Source of the DNA: Leyella stercorea
GTDB lineage: Bacteria > Bacteroidota > Bacteroidia > Bacteroidales > Bacteroidaceae
Length of the DNA: 17,354 bases
Direction: 5' to 3'
Assembly (NCBI RefSeq): GCF_019052365.1
Contig: NZ_JAHQUY010000063.1
Location: forward strand, 1 to 17,354
Part shown: positions 14,851-17,354 of the stretch, piece after piece
Numbering within the stretch: the stretch's first letter is position 1
Layout of the letters: every line of letters begins with the position of its first letter
Made by a program: the position numbers and the translations under genes
Notes under the pieces: model-generated
The model's input: only the letters and a program-made list of their open reading frames with translations
Database searches by the model: none
Told to the model about the DNA's origin: nothing

Positions 14851-14932
14851 AGTAGCGGAGGTCTCCGGCCTCCGCAGCAATCTGAGTATGTAATTTGACT
14901 TGGTGCTGCGGAGGCAGGAGACCTCCGCTACT
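14851..14932. repeat. Nested palindrome with 29-bp stem (GCGGAGG family)
   Basis: The 29-nt arms 14851-14879 and 14904-14932 pair with a single mismatch around a 24-nt loop. Each arm is itself a hairpin: GCGGAGG at 14855-14861 with CCTCCGC at 14869-14875, and again at 14908-14914 with 14922-14928, both with 7-nt loops. The same core forms the degP terminator near 10898. There is no T-run after it, so it is not a standard terminator; it looks like a REP-like or MITE-like element. Confidence 0.85.
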
Positions 14933-14959
14933 GTTAGTTTAATAAAAAAACGACCAAAA

Positions 14960-14992
14960 ATTGCTCAAAATGCACAATTTTCAGTAACTTTG
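14960..14992 (+). promoter_or_regulatory. rnpB promoter
   Basis: TAACTTTG (14985-14992) is a perfect -7 box ending 6 nt before the predicted 5' end of the RNase P RNA. ATTG (14960-14963) stands 21 nt upstream as a partial -33 box. The position relative to the RNA end makes this the best anchored promoter in the window. Confidence 0.75.
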
Positions 14993-14998
14993 CAGTCT

Positions 14999-15392
14999 GT
15001 TGGAAACAGTGTCTCGGTTCTGTCGCTGCTGTGCATAGGCGCAGGAGAGGAAAGTCCGGGCAGCACAGGGAACCCCACTTCCGAAAGTAGAAGCTGTCGG
15101 CGACGGCAGGTGTCGGTAGAAGAAAACAACCGCCACGCCTCGTGTGTGGTAAGGGTGAGAAGGTGGTGTAAGAGACCACCAGCCGGTGGGTGATCATCGG
15201 GCTGTACCATCTGGGGGCTGCAAGTTCATGTATACCATCGTTTGAGGGCGTCCCGTCCGACCATAGCGACGGTGGAGGGTAGAATGCTGGAGACGCAGGG
15301 CGACTTGCGTAGTAGATAAATGACAGAAGGCTCGCGGCGCAGCAATGCGGCGCGAGAAACAGAACCCGGCTTATAGAGACACTGTTTCCAAC
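14999..15392 (+). ncRNA. rnpB: RNase P RNA (M1 RNA), bacterial type A
   Basis: About 394 nt. The 5' and 3' ends pair as a perfect 17-bp P1 helix (14999-15015 with 15376-15392). The conserved P4 sequences are present: GAGGAAAGTCCGGGC near 15047 and ACAGAACCCGGCTTAT near 15359, as are a GGGTGAGAAGGTGGTGTAAG block (15150-15169) and GAGGGTAGAATGCTGGAG (15275-15292). This is the ribozyme that removes the 5' leader of tRNA precursors in complex with the RnpA protein; rnpA is not in the window. The P1 helix is directly followed by seven T. Confidence 0.95.
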
Positions 15393-15399
15393 TTTTTTT
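15376..15399 (+). terminator. rnpB transcription end
   Basis: The 3' strand of helix P1 is followed immediately by a T-run (15393-15399), the only clear stop signal before the repeat region. Confidence 0.6.
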
Positions 15400-15415
15400 G
15401 TTCTGATTTTTTACT

Positions 15416-15714
15416 GCGGATTAATCTAAAAAGCGGATTAATATCTGCATCCTTGCTGAAGTAAAAATAACAACGGATTAATCGGATTAAACGGATTTCT
15501 ATTGCTGAGATAAAGCGGATTAATCGGATTCTTTGCTGAAATAAAAATAACAACGGATTAATCGGATTAAACGGATTCTATTGCTGAAATAAAAATAACA
15601 ACGGATTAAACGGATTAATCGGATTTCTATTGCTGAGATAAAAATAACAACGGATTAAACGGATTAATCGGATTTCTATTGCTGAGATAAAGAAATCGGA
15701 TTAATCGGATTCGG
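15416..15714. repeat. Hierarchical tandem array, left of the large palindrome
   Basis: Units start at 15434, 15474, 15516, 15554, 15602, 15651 and 15697 (partial), 38-49 nt long. Each has one to three copies of a 9-nt word (CGGATTAAA or CGGATTAAT) followed by a tail of the type CTATTGCTGAGATAAAAATA, then ACAA. Loss or gain of one 9-nt word or of part of the tail explains the length differences. No long ORF with protein-like composition is present. Confidence 0.9.
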
Positions 15715-15863
15715 TGGGTGCCTTCAAGGGGGTGCACTTGTCTCAAGTGCACCGACAAAGCTGATGGTATTCATTTGCTCGGTCGGTGCATTGCTTGCTC
15801 GGTCGGTGCATTGCTTGCTCGGTCGGTGCACTTGAGACAAGTGCACCCCCTTGAAGGCACCCA
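15715..15863. repeat. Perfect 42-bp inverted repeat with hairpin arms
   Basis: Arms 15715-15756 and 15822-15863 are perfectly complementary. Each arm also folds by itself: GGTGCACTTG with CAAGTGCACC at 15731-15740/15744-15753 and 15825-15834/15838-15847, with 3-nt loops. The 65-nt loop contains 2.8 direct copies of a 20-nt unit (TTGCTCGGTCGGTGCATTGC at 15775, 15795, 15815). There is no ORF that looks coding. Confidence 0.9.
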
Positions 15864-15947
15864 AAATCCGCTTAATCCGTTTAATCCGCGTTAATTCAAC
15901 TACCCCCAAAATCCGCTTAATCCGTTTAATCCGCGTTAATTCAACTA
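15863..15947. repeat. 45-nt tandem repeat, right of the palindrome
   Basis: Two identical 40-nt cores start at 15863 and 15908 (period 45). They contain AATCCGCTTAATCCGTTTAA, the reverse complement of the CGGATTAA words of the left array, so the two arrays are inverted around the 42-bp palindrome. Related words recur to about 16033. Confidence 0.85.
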
Positions 15948-16004
15948 AATCCAAAGTTAAATCCGTTGTCGATTCAACGCAGCTTAAAAATCCGCAGTTG
16001 GTTC

Positions 16005-16060
16005 AAAAAAAACGAACTCCGTTTAATCCGCTTTTAATTCGGACTGAAACGGAGTTCGTT
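16005..16060 (-). terminator. Terminator of the T9SS cargo gene
   Basis: Perfect 14-bp stem (16011-16024 with 16047-16060), 22-nt loop, followed on the minus strand by eight T (A-run at 16005-16012). It lies 19 nt past the stop codon. Its loop contains an AATCCGCTTTTAATT word related to the neighbouring arrays. Confidence 0.85.
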
Positions 16061-16079
16061 CTTAATTCGATATTTCAGT

Positions 16080-17168
16080 TTACTTGATAACCTTCACAGT
16101 CTTGCCGTTAGCCAGACGAACGATGTTGATGCCCTTCTGGAGGCTGTTGACGCGAGCGCCACCGAGAGTGTAGATCTCTGTGATAGTGCTGTTGTCAGCT
16201 GCGTCAACTGAGTTGATGCCGTCCACAACATCCTTGTTCACGAGCTTGATGTACTTGTAGAGAGCGTTCGACTGCTGGTTGCTGCCCTCACCGCTACCGA
16301 TAACAATCTCAGTGCGTGTGAAGAAAAGGCCCATGTTGTTAGCGTCTACCTTGTTCTGACCGTTAACAGTAACACCAGTTTCCTTGTCGATTTCGATGTT
16401 TACCTCGTTCTCAGTGTCGAACTTGCCAGAGTTTGTCCTCTCTGCACCCTCACCCTCGTAGTAAGCCTGCAGCTGCTTGTCGGCAACGGTATAGTAGATG
16501 TGGAAGTTTTCACTCCATGAAGTAGCGTCGAGACCTACAGAGAGGAGGTCCTCAACGTCGCGTGTGCAAGAAGTGACGTCGATAGACGCAACGAGCTTCT
16601 GCTTCTCCCAGTTGATAGGAGTGCTGAGTGTGAAGCCATTGCCGTCAGCCTGGTAGTTCTCCTTGAGCATAGTCTCGTTAGAAGGCTTCGGATCAGGCTC
16701 AGGGTCTGGGTCGGTAGTTTCAACGGCTGTGCCCTTGAAGGTAACGTTCTGCAACTCGGTCATGTTCACGCCCATATACTTTATATAAAGGTCAATTGAC
16801 TTGTTGTTTACAGAGCCCTTGATCATCTGCCAGTATGCGTTCATTATAGCAGTACCTTCAGTAGAAGCGTTGCCGCCGAGCACAGCGTGTGCGAAGCCGC
16901 TTTCGTCGTTGAACGAACCGTCCTCATTTACGTCAATCTTGTAGTCTACGGTGTAGTCGGGGAATGCGTAGCCGTTGAATACGTGGTTCTTTACCTCGAA
17001 CTTCAGACCGTCGTCAGTCTTTGTCACCTTGATCTCACCTTCTGTCGGTGTGTATCCGCCGTCGGTGTCAGCCCATGTACCCTTGTAGGTCACGCCTGTT
17101 GTGAGGTCGGCAGCCATAGCTACGACTGTGAGCATCAGCAACGAAAAAAGAGTAAAAATTTTCTTCAT
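16080..17168 (-). CDS. Calycin-like secreted protein with T9SS C-terminal signal
   Basis: 362 residues. Signal peptide 1-19 (MKKIFTLFSLLMLTVVAMA, then ADL). Residues 23-150 resemble the calycin-like (lipocalin-type) beta-barrel domain of Bacteroidota: VTYKGTWADTDGG, GEIKVTKTDDGLKFEVKNHV, a central DYKIDVNEDGSFND and the closing MTELQNVTFKGTAV. An acidic Asp-Pro-Glu linker (152-163) follows. Residues 165-310 form a second beta-rich domain (NWEKQKLVASIDVT, WSENFHIYYTVADKQLQAYY, TRTEIVIGSG), unidentified. Residues 325-362 fit the type A T9SS sorting domain: TEIYTLGGARVNSLQKGINI followed by a Gly-Lys-Thr-Val-Lys motif and a terminal Lys. It should be secreted through the T9SS and anchored to or released from the cell surface. 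It has its own promoter and terminator. The ligand is unknown. Confidence 0.8.
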   Translation of the reverse strand: MKKIFTLFSLLMLTVVAMAADLTTGVTYKGTWADTDGGYTPTEGEIKVTKTDDGLKFEVKNHVFNGYAFPDYTVDYKIDVNEDGSFNDESGFAHAVLGGNASTEGTAIMNAYWQMIKGSVNNKSIDLYIKYMGVNMTELQNVTFKGTAVETTDPDPEPDPKPSNETMLKENYQADGNGFTLSTPINWEKQKLVASIDVTSCTRDVEDLLSVGLDATSWSENFHIYYTVADKQLQAYYEGEGAERTNSGKFDTENEVNIEIDKETGVTVNGQNKVDANNMGLFFTRTEIVIGSGEGSNQQSNALYKYIKLVNKDVVDGINSVDAADNSTITEIYTLGGARVNSLQKGINIVRLANGKTVKVIK

Positions 17169-17242
17169 AATAAATCGTTTTTAGTTTGTTAAATGGTTTT
17201 TATTGGTTTAATTATAATGTTTGTTCGAGTGTTTGCGTTATG

Positions 17243-17250
17243 CAAAGTTA
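17243..17250 (-). promoter_or_regulatory. Possible -7 box of the T9SS cargo gene
   Basis: Minus-strand TAACTTTG, identical to the -7 boxes of rnpB and sotB, about 75 nt upstream of the start codon. No good -33 box is seen at the expected distance. Confidence 0.45.
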
Positions 17251-17307
17251 TAAATAATCGTTGAATAACGGAAGAAAAAGCAAGAATTATATTAAAAACT
17301 CATTAGT

Positions 17308-17326
17308 GTCCCGTTAAAATCGGGAC
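17308..17326. other. Short palindrome near the window end
   Basis: GTCCCG (17308-17313) and CGGGAC (17321-17326) around a 7-nt AT-rich loop, in otherwise AT-rich DNA without a gene. No T-run follows. It could be an element boundary or the end of a neighbouring transcript, but the window stops too soon to tell. Confidence 0.3.
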
Positions 17327-17354
17327 CAGTTAAATATTAATCAAATAACCCCGG

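Noticed and set aside
15416..15714. CRISPR array
   Set aside because: Units follow each other without unique spacers, unit length varies in steps of the 9-nt word, and there are no cas genes.
15724..16087. Open frames with IRLIRLIRVNST-type repeats on both strands
   Set aside because: They are translations of the 9-nt and 45-nt DNA repeats; the same repeat is open on both strands, and no signal peptide or protein-like domain is present.

Overview
The window looks like chromosomal DNA of a member of the Bacteroidota, most likely Prevotellaceae (Prevotella in the broad sense). Supporting this are the short RpoD-type primary sigma factor without region 1.1, promoter boxes of the Bacteroidota type (TTTG, about 20 nt, TAnnTTTG) upstream of rpoD and the RNase P RNA gene, no evident Shine-Dalgarno dependence, and a secreted protein with a type IX secretion (T9SS) C-terminal signal. 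No phage, conjugative or CRISPR genes are seen.

Layout. (1) 61-7506, plus strand: six consecutive exported proteins of envelope type. The first is a CsgG/FlgT-like protein, the second resembles DUF6175, the third has a TPR-like hairpin and a VVEKP linker, the fourth and fifth are LPP20-like, and the sixth joins a 12-unit KPATPTA linker to a transglutaminase-like domain with an intact Cys-His-Asp triad. Genes 2-4 are packed with gaps of 14-19 nt. A perfect 16-bp bidirectional terminator (7521-7561) separates this block from the convergent one. (2) 7572-10753, minus strand: rpoD, a small secreted protein, an HPr-kinase/PEPCK-fold kinase-like protein, an S24/S26 peptidase and a PqqD-like protein, apparently one transcription unit starting at a clear rpoD promoter. 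PqqD, kinase and peptidase together resemble RiPP tailoring modules, but no precursor, cyclase or transporter is visible. (3) 10895-13927, minus strand: a DegP/HtrA protease with two PDZ domains and a SotB-like MFS efflux transporter, each with its own promoter. (4) 14134-15399, plus strand: a PorT-like outer-membrane beta-barrel protein and the RNase P RNA gene (rnpB) with its promoter and terminator. (5) 15400-16079: 680 bp without a gene, made of hierarchical tandem repeats on both sides of a perfect 42-bp inverted repeat whose arms are themselves hairpins. (6) 16080-17250, minus strand: a calycin-like, T9SS-exported protein with its terminator and a likely promoter.

Most distinctive: the secreted FlgT/LPP20-like cluster without flagellar genes, the duplicated transglutaminase fold whose first copy has lost the catalytic residues, the PqqD/S26/kinase module next to the primary sigma factor with low-complexity spacers, and the two families of nested palindromes that flank rnpB (one of them also recurs at the degP terminator).
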